Below are positions 29,350-38,921 of a stretch of DNA of 64,000 bases, in pieces. Within the stretch, counting starts at the first letter, position 1, and every line of letters starts with the position of its first letter. The stretch is taken from NCBI GenBank assembly GCA_036397455.1, contig DASWIX010000042.1:62001-126000 (forward strand), in the 5' to 3' direction. The notes beneath the pieces were generated by a model. That model saw nothing but the letters and a program-made list of their open reading frames with translations. It had not been told where the DNA came from and searched no databases. This DNA comes from JADFNB01 sp036397455 (GTDB lineage Bacteria > Gemmatimonadota > Gemmatimonadetes > Gemmatimonadales > GWC2-71-9). Both the position numbers and the translations under genes were made by a program.

Positions 29350-32082
29350 ATGAGAACCATGCACCGTCCCTCGCTGCTCGTCCTGGCGCTCGTGGCGTTC
29401 CTTCCCGACACCGCATCCGCACAAGCCGACACGTTCGGTTTCTTCACTCGCGGCCCGTACCGTTCCGAGGTCCCGAGACCCGATAGTTTGCTGCGCTATC
29501 ACGCGGGGGACCGCCATACACAGTATCAACCGCAGCAGGACGTGCTCGACCGGATGGTCTCGGCTTCGGCGGGCCGGGCGCGTTTCGAGCGGATCGGAAC
29601 CACCGAGGAAGGACGGCCGATGCGCGTCGTGCTGATTTCGTCGGCGGCGAACATCGCGCGGCTCGACGACATCCGGACCGACGTCGCGCGGCTCACGGAG
29701 GCACGCACCACCACCGACGCGGATGCCCGCGCGATCGCGGGGCGTACCCCCGTGGTCGTCTTTCTGTCGTATTCCATTCACGGCAATGAACCGGCGGGGT
29801 TCGAGGCGGCGATGTGGGTTGCGTACCAGCTCATCGCGTCGGACGAGCCGACCACGCGGATGGTGCTCGACAGCGTGCTGGTCATCATCAGCCCGTCGGC
29901 CAACCCGGACGGGCACGAGCGATTCGCCGTCTGGTCTAATTCCATCGCGGTCGGCAGCGACGAACCGTGGGCATCCGAGTGGGCCGAACCGTGGACCATT
30001 TGGGGACGCTACAGCCACTATCGATTCGACATGAACCGGGACCTGATCGCCCAGTCGCAGGCGCCGGTCCGGGCGGCGCTCGCGATCATGCGGCGCTGGA
30101 ATCCCCAGGTGGTGGTCGATCACCACTCCACCACGGAGCAGTTTTTCTTCCCCCCCTTCGCCGAGCCGACGAACACCAACATGACCGAGAACTCACTGGC
30201 CTGGGTCGAGACCTTTGGGCGGGGGAACGCCGAGGCGTTCGATCGGTTCGGCTGGCAGTATTACACGCGCGACATCTTCGACGGCCACTACGTGGGCTAC
30301 TTCGACGCCGCTCCCACCGTCGGGGGCGCCACCGGGATGACCTACGAAACCGACGGCGGGAAAGCCCTGAAACGGCGTCGTGATGATGGGACCGTGATCA
30401 CGTTTGCCGAGGGGATCGCCCACCACTACGTCGCGTCGCTCGCGACGGTGCAGACGGCGGCCGAACATCGCCAGCAGCGGCTGATTGACTTCTACACGTT
30501 CTTCCAGACCGCCACCGCCGCCGCGCGGGCCGATCGCATGAAACGCATCGTGATCCTGCCTGACAACGATCCGACCAACGCCGCGCGCCTGGCTTCCCTG
30601 TTGCTCGGCCACGGCATCGAGGTCGGACGGCTGACGGCGCCGTACACCAGCTCGGCCGCGCACGGGTACTTTGATCGCGCCGCGGGCGGGTCCCGCCGCA
30701 CGTTCGCACCCGGTGCCATTGTCGTTGATCTGGCGCAACCGCGGGGACGCATGGCGCGTGCCTTGCTGGAGCCGGATGCCGAGATTGCCGAACCGTTCCG
30801 CAGCCGGGAATTGGCGAAGTTTCAGCGGAACCAGCGGCGCGGCAGCGCGAACACCGAGGGCGCCGACTTCTACGACGTCACCGCGTGGTCGCTGCCCTTC
30901 ACGCTCGGACTCGACGCGTTCTGGACCGAGGATGCGGTGGCGCCAACCGTCGAGCCATTGACGCTCCCGGACAGCGATGCCGTCCGAGCGCTGTCGGCCC
31001 CCGGCTCGGTCGCCGGCCGCGCGCGATCCGCGTACGTCTTCCCCAACGATCGCCAGGCCGCCACCGAGCTGGCATTCGCGTTGCTCGACGAGGGGTTCGT
31101 CCTCAACGTGAGCACGCTGCCCCTGCGCGCCGACGGGCACCGTTACCCGCGCGGGACCTTCGTCGTCCGGACCAACCGCAATCCCCAAACGCTGCACGAC
31201 AGGATCCGCACGCTGGCCACCGAGACACACGTGTCCGTCACCGCGGTGCAATCGGCGTTTCCGGATTCCGGTTCGGTCGGGGTGGGCTCCGAGTCGGTGC
31301 AACCGGTGTTCCGGCCCCGGGTCATCGTCGCGATGGGGGACGGGACCAGCCAGACCGGCTATGGGGCGTTGTGGCATTTCCTCGAGACCGAGATCCGGTA
31401 TCCCTTCGTGCCCGTACCGCTCGGCTCGATCGGGGGGATGCAGACGCTCCCCGACTACAACGTCTTTATCGTTCCGGGAGGCTCCGCGGGTGCGGTGCGT
31501 CGTGAGCTCGGCGATCGGGGAGTTGAGCGCCTGATAGACTGGGTGCGAAACGGTGGCGTGGTGATCGCCTACGATGGCGCGGCGACGTTTCTCTCGGCTG
31601 ACGGCGTCGAATTGAGCAGCGTGAAGCGGGTGGGAAGCAACGGCGACGAAGAAAAAGAGGAGAAAGGTGATTCGCTGCCGAGCAACGAGGGGCTCACGCC
31701 GCCACTCCCTTCACCCGATGCCGATACGAGTGCCGTCACCTCCGTGCCGGGCGCCATCTTCCGGGCCGCACTCGACCGGAGTCATTGGTTGACGCTAGGA
31801 TACGAGCGGTCCGAACTCGCCGTGATGGTGCGTGGGAGTACGTTCCTCGAGCCGTCCACCACCGGCGCCAACCCGGTCGCGATCGTCGCCGACTCGTCCC
31901 GACTCTCGGGGTTCGTGTGGCCCAACACCGAACGCCTGGTCAAAGGCACGACGTGGGCGGCTGTCGAAAGTCAGGGGCGCGGGAACGCCGTGCTATTCGC
32001 GGGCGACCCGCTGTTCCGCGCCTACTGGCGCGGAACAGCGCGATTGTTGACCAACGCGATGTTGTTCGGGACCGGCCGATGA
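29350..32082 (+). CDS. Exported M14-family zinc carboxypeptidase
   Basis: The protein has 910 residues. A signal peptide ends near T-A-S-A-Q (residue 25). The M14 zinc site begins with H144-G-N-E147 in LSYSIHGNEPAGFEA; the third ligand is a His near 258 in VVVDHHSTTEQFFFPP. NPDGHERF and FDMNRD are substrate-binding segments. A second domain (about 430-880) includes an Ala/Gly-rich class I glutamine amidotransferase-like part (NVFIVPGGSAG) and a charged low-complexity insert near 760-790 (DEEKEEKGDS). Such long M14 proteins are typical of Gemmatimonadota and Bacteroidota and probably trim peptides in the periplasm. Monocistronic. Confidence 0.9.
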   Translation: MRTMHRPSLLVLALVAFLPDTASAQADTFGFFTRGPYRSEVPRPDSLLRYHAGDRHTQYQPQQDVLDRMVSASAGRARFERIGTTEEGRPMRVVLISSAANIARLDDIRTDVARLTEARTTTDADARAIAGRTPVVVFLSYSIHGNEPAGFEAAMWVAYQLIASDEPTTRMVLDSVLVIISPSANPDGHERFAVWSNSIAVGSDEPWASEWAEPWTIWGRYSHYRFDMNRDLIAQSQAPVRAALAIMRRWNPQVVVDHHSTTEQFFFPPFAEPTNTNMTENSLAWVETFGRGNAEAFDRFGWQYYTRDIFDGHYVGYFDAAPTVGGATGMTYETDGGKALKRRRDDGTVITFAEGIAHHYVASLATVQTAAEHRQQRLIDFYTFFQTATAAARADRMKRIVILPDNDPTNAARLASLLLGHGIEVGRLTAPYTSSAAHGYFDRAAGGSRRTFAPGAIVVDLAQPRGRMARALLEPDAEIAEPFRSRELAKFQRNQRRGSANTEGADFYDVTAWSLPFTLGLDAFWTEDAVAPTVEPLTLPDSDAVRALSAPGSVAGRARSAYVFPNDRQAATELAFALLDEGFVLNVSTLPLRADGHRYPRGTFVVRTNRNPQTLHDRIRTLATETHVSVTAVQSAFPDSGSVGVGSESVQPVFRPRVIVAMGDGTSQTGYGALWHFLETEIRYPFVPVPLGSIGGMQTLPDYNVFIVPGGSAGAVRRELGDRGVERLIDWVRNGGVVIAYDGAATFLSADGVELSSVKRVGSNGDEEKEEKGDSLPSNEGLTPPLPSPDADTSAVTSVPGAIFRAALDRSHWLTLGYERSELAVMVRGSTFLEPSTTGANPVAIVADSSRLSGFVWPNTERLVKGTTWAAVESQGRGNAVLFAGDPLFRAYWRGTARLLTNAMLFGTGR

Positions 32083-32105
32083 CACCGTAGGCGCCCCCAC
32101 GACGG

Positions 32106-33065
32106 TTAGAACGATCCGCCGCCGTCCTCCCGCACGGTCGATGACACCGTGCTCCGTTGGCGGTTCCGCATGATTTCGATGCGGATCTCGTCACCGGGCT
32201 CGTAGGACCGCAAGATCCTGGTGGCGTGCGACGGGCTGGTCGGCACGCGACCACCGATCCGCAGGATGACGTCCCCGCCTTTCAGGTTCAACATGCCGTC
32301 GCGTGGCGCTCGAACCACCAGCAGACCTTCGGTGGTGCCGAAGTAGCTTCCCAGTTCCTCGTCCAGCGCGGTGAGTTCCATATCGGCCCAGCGGGAACCG
32401 AACGAAAACACGAAAGACCCGGGCTCATCGCCAAGCCGGCGCAGGTTGAGCTCGCCCGCAACGCGCGCGACCCGATCGGCCATCCGCTCCGCCGAGATGA
32501 CCGCGTCGCGGCTGCCTTCCAGCATCCCAACGCGCGCGTCCGGCGAGACGAGCGAGTAGCTCGACCCGGGCACGCGGCGTGCAACGATCGTCGCCTGGTG
32601 CTGTTGCCCATCGCGCTCGTACTCGACCCGCACCGTATCGCCGATCTCGAGTTCGCGGGCGATCTCGATCAACCGATCCCCCGTCGTTTGCCAGCGGCGC
32701 GCGGTTTGCGCGAGCTGCTCGCCGTTGACCGTGATCACCACGTCGCCCGCTTTCAGTCCGGCCTCGTCCGATGGGCCGTCGGGTGTCACGGCTTCGATGA
32801 CGGCGCCCACTTCACCTTCCGGATCACGCTCGGTCCGTACCACGACGCCCAGTCGCCCGCGGTTTCCCGAAAGCGACAACACCAACGGCTCCAACCGCCC
32901 GTCGAACGACTGGTTCCCCAACCGCCGTTGCACGTCGCGCATCTCTTGCTGCAACTCGCGGAGCCGCTCACGCAATTCGCGGCGCTCCTGATCCGTCGTT
33001 TGGGCGTGGGCCGTCGCGCCAAGAGCCAGCGCTGCCGCGACCACGCCGAGTATGACTCGTTTCAT
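32106..33065 (-). CDS. Periplasmic protein with two PDZ domains
   Basis: The protein has 319 residues. A signal peptide (VILGVVAAALALGATAHAQ) is followed by a short coiled coil (QERRELRERLRELQQEMRDV). PDZ1 lies at about 70-165 (RGRLGVVVRTE, ...DEAGLKAGDVVITVNGEQL) and PDZ2 at about 235-315 (GLLVVRAPRDGMLNLKGGDVILRIGGR). No protease domain is present, so it may bind C-termini of unfolded envelope proteins. It is the third gene of the sigma/anti-sigma operon, 25 bases after the anti-sigma gene, which suggests a role in sensing or repair of envelope stress. Confidence 0.88.
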   Translation of the reverse strand: MKRVILGVVAAALALGATAHAQTTDQERRELRERLRELQQEMRDVQRRLGNQSFDGRLEPLVLSLSGNRGRLGVVVRTERDPEGEVGAVIEAVTPDGPSDEAGLKAGDVVITVNGEQLAQTARRWQTTGDRLIEIARELEIGDTVRVEYERDGQQHQATIVARRVPGSSYSLVSPDARVGMLEGSRDAVISAERMADRVARVAGELNLRRLGDEPGSFVFSFGSRWADMELTALDEELGSYFGTTEGLLVVRAPRDGMLNLKGGDVILRIGGRVPTSPSHATRILRSYEPGDEIRIEIMRNRQRSTVSSTVREDGGGSF

Positions 33066-33090
33066 GTTGTTCTCCTCTTTGGCTGTCGGA

Positions 33091-33705
33091 TCAGAATCCG
33101 ACGTAAGACGCTCGAGTGACGTGCGTGTTGACGAGTCCCTCCATCAACAGCACGCGATCGCGCCAGAGATTCACCAGTTGTTCCCGCGAACCATTCACCG
33201 CCCGCACACGCGCGATACCTTGATCGACGAGGGCGATCCGGTCCTCCAGTTCCGCCACGAGGCTCGCGGCCCGACCGCTCATCACCCGCCCGTCGGGACC
33301 GTATGCCCGCAGCGCGGCTTCAAGCTGCTGGGACTGCGCCACCAGATCATCGATGGCGCTGCCCGCCGCCGCCTCGGCGACCAGGGCGGCGGGGCGGTCG
33401 TCGCGACCACTGAATTCGACGCCGCGCAGCCCGACGGCCAGCGCGAGGCCGGCGGCGACCGCGACCGACCCCCAACCAAACCGTGCCAGCCGCGCGTGTC
33501 GGCGTTCAGCCAGCGCCTGGCCGCGAACCACCAACCACCGGTCGCGGGGCGGCCTCCGAACCGGCAACGCGCGCAAGGCGGCGGCGCGCCGCGCGATCAG
33601 ATCCATCTCCACCTGGCAGCGTTCGCACTGCTCGACATGCGCCTTGGCGCGGGCCGATCCCTCGCCGTCACGCACCGCCAACATCTCGTCCATCGTGCAA
33701 TGCAT
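33091..33705 (-). CDS. Anti-sigma factor with zinc-finger (zf-HC2) and one membrane segment
   Basis: The protein has 204 residues. The N-terminal zinc site H23-x-x-x-C27-x-x-C30 (HVEQCERC) is the anti-sigma ZAS motif. A single hydrophobic segment is near 76-95 (GWGSVAVAAGLALAVGLRG). The C-terminal part (about 105-204) is helical, facing the periplasm. The start is four bases after the sigma factor stop. It should hold the ECF sigma factor at the membrane until a signal releases it. The adjacent PDZ gene may belong to the signal-receiving side, which is inference. Confidence 0.88.
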   Translation of the reverse strand: MHCTMDEMLAVRDGEGSARAKAHVEQCERCQVEMDLIARRAAALRALPVRRPPRDRWLVVRGQALAERRHARLARFGWGSVAVAAGLALAVGLRGVEFSGRDDRPAALVAEAAAGSAIDDLVAQSQQLEAALRAYGPDGRVMSGRAASLVAELEDRIALVDQGIARVRAVNGSREQLVNLWRDRVLLMEGLVNTHVTRASYVGF

Positions 33706-33709
33706 TTCG

Positions 33710-34267
33710 CTACTCCCCGCCGAGCCAGCCGCGCAGGCGCGTGTGCGCCCTCGCCAGCTGCGACTTCGAGAAACTGACCGTTCGGTCCATCATTTCGGCG
33801 ATATCCTCATGCGTGTATCCCTCGACATCATGCAGCCACACCACCGCGCGCGACGTATCGGACAGCCGACTCAGCGCGACCTCGAGGTCGAGTTGTAACG
33901 CCACATCTGGCGCCCGCCGGCCTGCATTCGGGCCGTCCTCGGAGAACTCGTCCGCCTCGCGATACTTCTCCCGCCGGACGCGCATCAGCGCCTTGTTCGC
34001 CGCCACCCGCTTCACCCAGGCTGTCAGGCTCCCCGGCCCCTCACCCCGGAACGATCCGATGCTGCGGCACACCTCCAGGAACGTCTCCTGCATGACGTCC
34101 TCGGCGTCCTCGGCCGTCTTGCAGACCCGTCTGGCGAGCGCATACACCATCCCCTCGTAGGCCCGGTACACCCGTTCCAGGGCGTCCAAATGGCCCGCTT
34201 TGGCACGCTCGATAGCGATGTCGTCCAGGACGCCGATCACTCCCACGTTCGCTCGCAGCACGGTCAC
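33710..34267 (-). CDS. ECF-type RNA polymerase sigma factor
   Basis: The protein has 185 residues. Region 2 includes DALERVYRAYEGMVYALARRV and DAEDVMQETFLEVCRSIGSF, with AWVKRVAANKALMRVRREKY at 2.4. Region 4 has LSRLSDTSRAVVWLHDVEGYTHEDIAEMM with the HTH ending DRTVSFSKSQLARAHTRLRGWL. Sigma factor, anti-sigma and PDZ protein form a co-directed operon, so the factor is probably autoregulated, released on envelope stress. I could not identify a confident ECF promoter upstream of the operon. Confidence 0.92.
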   Translation of the reverse strand: MTVLRANVGVIGVLDDIAIERAKAGHLDALERVYRAYEGMVYALARRVCKTAEDAEDVMQETFLEVCRSIGSFRGEGPGSLTAWVKRVAANKALMRVRREKYREADEFSEDGPNAGRRAPDVALQLDLEVALSRLSDTSRAVVWLHDVEGYTHEDIAEMMDRTVSFSKSQLARAHTRLRGWLGGE

Positions 34268-34312
34268 CGAGAAGGATGCTGGGATGGCCCGGATGGTCGC
34301 ATGGCGCGGGAA

Positions 34313-34332
34313 CCGAGCGCGGCGGCGCTCGG
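34313..34332 (-). terminator. Strong hairpin after leuS
   Basis: CCGAGCGC and GCGCTCGG form an 8-bp stem with a four-base loop, starting 12 bases after the leuS stop and 46 bases before the sigma factor start. There is no T-run; it may protect the leuS 3' end. Confidence 0.45.
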
Positions 34333-34343
34333 GAATCCACCGA

Positions 34344-36767
34344 TCAGATGACGAAATTGACCAGACGGTCCGCGACGTAGACGGTCTTGCGTATCGTCTT
34401 GTCGTTCAAGAACTTACGTAAGCTCGCGTCCTCGCGCGCGAGCGTGACGGCGGTCTCTTCCGGCAACCCGGCCACTGCCCGAACCCTGCCGCGGACCTTG
34501 CCGTTGACCTGGACCACGATCTCGACCTGGTCCTCGCGGGCCAGATCGGCATCGAACGTCGGCCACCCCGACTCGAAGACGGTACCCTCGTGGCCCAACC
34601 GCTCCCAGCATTCCTCGGCGAAATGCGGCGCGAACGGCGAGAGCATGGTTACGAGCGGCTCGACGAGTGCGGCCGGCACCTCGCCGGCACCTCGCAGGAC
34701 GTTGACGTACTCCATCATCTTGGCAATCGCCGTGTTGTAGTGCAGCGCGGCGATATCATCCGTGACGCCCCGGACGGTCTGGTGCAGTTTGCGCACGGCC
34801 TCGTTCGGTTCGGGCGCGCCGGCCGTGACCGCGCCGACGAGATCCCACACTTTGTCGAGGAATCGGCGCTGCCCGATGATGCCCTCGTCGCGGAAGTCGC
34901 CCCCTTCGAGGTAGGGCCCCAGGAACATCATGTAGAGCCGGAACGTGTCCGCGCCCCACTGGCCGATGTACTCGTCCGGCACCACGACATTGCCGCGCGA
35001 CTTGGACATCTTGGCGCCGTCTTTCACGATCATGCCGTGCGCGCGAAACGTCCGGTACGGTTCCTCGAAGTCGAGATGGCCGAGGTCGTGCAGCACCATC
35101 GTGATGAACCGCGAGTACATCAGGTGCAGCACGGCGTGTTCGTTCCCACCGATGTACGTGTTGACCGGAAGCCACTTCTTCGTCACGGTGGCGTCGATCG
35201 GGCGGTCGTCGAAGCCGGTCGACGGATACCGCAGGAAATACCACGCGGAGTCGAGGAACGTGTCCGAGACGTCGGTTTCCCGGCGAGCTGGCCCGCCACA
35301 CGTCGGGCAGGGAACGCGATACCATGCTTCGTTGCGCGCCAGCGGGGAGATGCCGCTCTCGTCCGGTCGGAAGTTCTCCAGCGGCGGGAGGATCACCGGG
35401 AGATCCGCCTCAGGAACCGGCACGGTCCCGCACGCGTCGCAGTAGAGCATCGGGATCGGCGGTCCCCAGTACCGCTGGCGGGAGATACACCAATCGTGCA
35501 ACCGGTATTGCACGCGCCCGGCCCCCAGCGCTCGCTCTTCGAGCCAGCGGGTCACCGCCCCGACGGCCTCGCGACAGCCCAGGCCGTCAAAGGCGCCCGA
35601 GTTGACGAGCGTTCCGTCCCAGTCCGTGAACGGCAACGTGCCGGACACGCCGTCGGCCGGCTCGATGACGGGCACGATCGGCAGTCCGAACGCCGTGGCG
35701 AACTCGAAGTCGCGCTCGTCATGCGCCGGCACCGCCATGATCGCCCCGGTGCCGTATTCCATGAGCACATAGTCGGCGATCCAGATCGGGATCGTCTCTC
35801 CGGTCGCGGGGTTGCGCGCGTACGAACCCGTGAACACACCGGTCTTGTCGTTTCCGCCGACCTTCCGCGACACCAGGTCCGTCTGCGCGACGTGCCGCAG
35901 ATACGCGTTGACGTCGGAGCGATGCTCCGCCGCGGTCAGTCGCTCAACCAGTGGATGTTCCGGTGCCAGGACGACATAGGTCGCGCCGAACACGGTATCA
36001 GGACGCGTCGTGAACACCGCGATCGGTTCGCCGACCGGCGTCTCGAACACGAGTTCCGCCCCGTCCGAACGGCCGATCCAGTTGACCTGCGCCGTCCGTG
36101 TGGTGTCCGACCAGTCGAGCGTCGCCAGATTGTCGAGGAGGCGCTCGGCGTACCTGGTGATCATGAAGAACCACTGCTCGAGCACGCGTTGGATCACCGC
36201 GATCTCTGGATGCCGCTCGCAGAATCCGTTGATCACCTGCTCGTTGGCCAAGACCGTCTTGCACTCGGGGCACCAATTCACCGGCGCCGCTTTCTTCTCC
36301 GCCAGCCCCGCGCGATAGAGCTGCAGGAAGACCCACTGGGTCCAGCGATAGTACGTGGGATCGGTGGTCGACAACTCGTGCTCCCAATTGACCATGAGCC
36401 CGACCCGGCGAAGCTGCTCGCGAAAGCGCACGATATTCCGGGGAATGAGCTTGGCGGGATGCGTATCGACCTTCAGCGCGTAGTTCTCCGAGTGGATCCC
36501 GAACGCGTCGAACCCGATCGGTTCGAACACGTCGTACCCCTGGAGACGGCGGTAGCGCCCGTGGATGTCGCTGCCGATGAACGCGAACACGTTGCCGACG
36601 TGGAGCCCTTCGGCCGAGGGGTAGGGAAACATCATGAGGTTATAAAACGGACGCGCGGCGCCGGTGAGGTCCACCGTATTGGTGCGGCGCTCCTCCCACC
36701 GTCGCCGCCATTTCGGCTCGACGATGGCGGGGTCGTACGCGGGCGGGTGCTCGTTCGTGCCTGACAT
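34344..36767 (-). CDS. leuS: Leucyl-tRNA synthetase
   Basis: The protein has 807 residues, slightly shorter than E. coli LeuS. The HIGH-box variant is H56-V-G-N in PYPSAEGLHVGN, and the KMSKS loop is complete in DGAKMSKSRGN near residue 583. The editing domain (CP1) is present with FTTRPDTVFGATYVVL and the conserved Asp in VPAHDERDFEFA. WCPECKTVLANEQV is the zinc-binding knuckle, and a second Cys pair occurs in CDACGTVPVPEADLPV. It charges tRNA-Leu in the cytoplasm. The gene is single and divergent from the chemoreceptor. Confidence 0.98.
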   Translation of the reverse strand: MSGTNEHPPAYDPAIVEPKWRRRWEERRTNTVDLTGAARPFYNLMMFPYPSAEGLHVGNVFAFIGSDIHGRYRRLQGYDVFEPIGFDAFGIHSENYALKVDTHPAKLIPRNIVRFREQLRRVGLMVNWEHELSTTDPTYYRWTQWVFLQLYRAGLAEKKAAPVNWCPECKTVLANEQVINGFCERHPEIAVIQRVLEQWFFMITRYAERLLDNLATLDWSDTTRTAQVNWIGRSDGAELVFETPVGEPIAVFTTRPDTVFGATYVVLAPEHPLVERLTAAEHRSDVNAYLRHVAQTDLVSRKVGGNDKTGVFTGSYARNPATGETIPIWIADYVLMEYGTGAIMAVPAHDERDFEFATAFGLPIVPVIEPADGVSGTLPFTDWDGTLVNSGAFDGLGCREAVGAVTRWLEERALGAGRVQYRLHDWCISRQRYWGPPIPMLYCDACGTVPVPEADLPVILPPLENFRPDESGISPLARNEAWYRVPCPTCGGPARRETDVSDTFLDSAWYFLRYPSTGFDDRPIDATVTKKWLPVNTYIGGNEHAVLHLMYSRFITMVLHDLGHLDFEEPYRTFRAHGMIVKDGAKMSKSRGNVVVPDEYIGQWGADTFRLYMMFLGPYLEGGDFRDEGIIGQRRFLDKVWDLVGAVTAGAPEPNEAVRKLHQTVRGVTDDIAALHYNTAIAKMMEYVNVLRGAGEVPAALVEPLVTMLSPFAPHFAEECWERLGHEGTVFESGWPTFDADLAREDQVEIVVQVNGKVRGRVRAVAGLPEETAVTLAREDASLRKFLNDKTIRKTVYVADRLVNFVI

Positions 36768-36830
36768 GCGTCGCGTAATCTACAATGGCTTGCCCACCCT
36801 GCTAGCCTTCCATACCTTTCTCCCGCCATC

Positions 36831-38921
36831 ATGCCCGCCGACTCGTCGCAACTCCGCTCGACGATCATCGCCATCGCCGTCCCGGTGACGGTCGTGGTCT
36901 TTGGCCTTGGGGCGTTCCTCGCCGATCGCATTATCACCTCCCAGCTCGAGCAAACCGCGTTGTTCCGGCTCGGGAGCGTGTCGCGCCGCGCATCATCCGT
37001 GATCATGGGATATCTCGCCGACAATCGGGCCAATCTCGTCACGTTATCGCGTGGTCCCGCGCTCATCGCCGCCGCGCAGGACGCGGCGTCAGACGCGGAC
37101 CGGACCGGCCTGGCAACCCTGTCGATCGACCAGCTGGAGGCACGGTTCGATGCCACGCGTGCCCTGCGAAACACCCCGATCGTGCAGCGCTATCTCGAGA
37201 GCTTTCAGGAGGGTTCCGACCTCGTCGAGATCTTTTTCACTGAACGGCACGGCTTCAACGTGGCGTGGAGCAACCGGACCTCCGACTTCGCGCAGGCCGA
37301 TGAAGCCTGGTGGCAGGATGCGATGAGGGACGGCTCCGCGATCGGCGACCCGGAACTCGACGAGTCCGCCGGGATCGTGGCGATCGAAATCTCGGTCAGG
37401 ATGGACGACCCGGCGACCGGCCGGCCGATCGGCGTGGTCAAGGGGGTGCTGCAATTGACGCGGCTGGCGCACCTGGTCGCCGGCACGGACGACGCGAACG
37501 ACGCGACGGTCGAGGTGATCGACTCCACCGGGCGGATCATCCTGGCGCGCGATGCGGCACGTATCCTCACGGCGCCGGAGGAGGCCCGCGCGATTCCGCG
37601 CGAACGCAGCGCGGTCGTGAGGCGGATGGACCTGCCCGGCCGTGGTGACCGGCTGGTGGCAACCACACCGACCAATGAAGGTCGCTGGTGGGTCGTCGCC
37701 CAGCAGCCGGTCAGCAGTGCCTTTCAGGTGGCGCGGGCCATTCGCGAGATCGTCCTCGGGGCGGCGGGCACCGGCCTGGTGCTCCTTGTGCTGCTCGGGT
37801 GGATCGTGATGAACTGGTTGACCCAACGGGTGATCACGCCGATCCGCACCGCCGCTCTGGTCACCGCCCAAGTCGCCGAAGGAGACCTGACGGTGCACGT
37901 CGATCGCGCCCAGGTGGGGAGCGGCGAAGCGGAGTCGCTGTTGCAATCGGTCGAGACGATGGTGTCGGAGCTCCGGAGCCTGGTCGAGGCGATACGTGGG
38001 TCCTCGGAAGAACTGGCCGCCATGGGCCAGCAGATCTCCGCGAGCACCGAGGAAATGACCGCGTCGACGGACGAAATGGCCAGCACCTCGCAGCGGCTCT
38101 CCGACCAGTCCAATCAACAGGCGGAACAGGTGCGCAAGGCGGCCGGCGACGCGCAGCAGATCCTGGCGATCACGTCGAGTCTGGCCGATGGAGCCAAACT
38201 CGCATCCGACCGCAGCGAGCACCTGCGCGCGACCGCCGACCAACATCGGGTGCGACTCGAGGACGGTAGCCGCCAACTCGCCCAACTCGCCGAAGAGGTC
38301 CAACAGGGCACCCAGGACGCGGAGTCACTCGCCGCGCTGTCGCACGAGGTGCAGCAGTTCGTCACGCAGGCAAAGGCCATCGCCAATCGCACGAACATGC
38401 TGGCCCTGAACGCCGCGATCGAAGCCGCGCGAGCCGGCGGCGAAGGGCGTGGATTCGCGATCGTCGCGGACGAGGTTCGTAAACTGGCGACACAGGCGGC
38501 GAAGGCGGCGGTGTCGACGTCGGAAACCGTGGATCGGGTCTCCGAGGGAATTCAACACACCAGCGGCCGGCTGTTGCGGCTCGCCAAGGATTCCGCGTCC
38601 GTTCGCGACATCGCCGAATCGGCGGCGGGGGGGCTCCGCGACGTCACCGAACAGGCATCCGAAGGCAGCGCGTGGGCGCAGGAAATCGCCGAAGCCGCCG
38701 GGAAGGCCCGTCATCTCGTCGGGGAAATCACCCAACGGCTTGCGGTGATTGCCGAAGCGACCGAGACGTTCGTAGCCGCGATCGAGCAGATTGCCGCGTC
38801 GTCAGAGGAACAAAGCGCGTCAACCCAGGAGATTGCCAACTCCGCGGCTGAACTCGCGGTGGCATCCGCGAAACTGAATGACGCGGTGAGCCGCTTTCGC
38901 GTCAGCCGGAACGCAGACTAA
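36831..38921 (+). CDS. Methyl-accepting chemotaxis protein with dCache-like sensor
   Basis: The protein has 696 residues. TM1 lies near 12-32 and TM2 near 303-325 (LGAAGTGLVLLVLLGWIVMNW). Between them a periplasmic region of about 270 residues has the dCache pattern (long helix, DLVEIFFTERHGFNVAWSNRTSDF, WWQDAM and a second strand set). A HAMP domain (RVITPIRTAALVTAQVAEGDL) follows, then the signalling coiled coil with the tip TNMLALNAAIEAARAGGEGRGFAIVADEVRKLA near 517-550. No che genes are adjacent, so it plugs into an array encoded elsewhere. WWQDAM resembles amino-acid-binding dCache domains, but the ligand is not provable. Confidence 0.93.
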   Translation: MPADSSQLRSTIIAIAVPVTVVVFGLGAFLADRIITSQLEQTALFRLGSVSRRASSVIMGYLADNRANLVTLSRGPALIAAAQDAASDADRTGLATLSIDQLEARFDATRALRNTPIVQRYLESFQEGSDLVEIFFTERHGFNVAWSNRTSDFAQADEAWWQDAMRDGSAIGDPELDESAGIVAIEISVRMDDPATGRPIGVVKGVLQLTRLAHLVAGTDDANDATVEVIDSTGRIILARDAARILTAPEEARAIPRERSAVVRRMDLPGRGDRLVATTPTNEGRWWVVAQQPVSSAFQVARAIREIVLGAAGTGLVLLVLLGWIVMNWLTQRVITPIRTAALVTAQVAEGDLTVHVDRAQVGSGEAESLLQSVETMVSELRSLVEAIRGSSEELAAMGQQISASTEEMTASTDEMASTSQRLSDQSNQQAEQVRKAAGDAQQILAITSSLADGAKLASDRSEHLRATADQHRVRLEDGSRQLAQLAEEVQQGTQDAESLAALSHEVQQFVTQAKAIANRTNMLALNAAIEAARAGGEGRGFAIVADEVRKLATQAAKAAVSTSETVDRVSEGIQHTSGRLLRLAKDSASVRDIAESAAGGLRDVTEQASEGSAWAQEIAEAAGKARHLVGEITQRLAVIAEATETFVAAIEQIAASSEEQSASTQEIANSAAELAVASAKLNDAVSRFRVSRNAD

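Noticed and set aside
31640..31720. Charged low-complexity tract in the M14 peptidase as a frameshift or repeat expansion
   Set aside because: The frame stays open and homologous domains continue on both sides; it is a linker.
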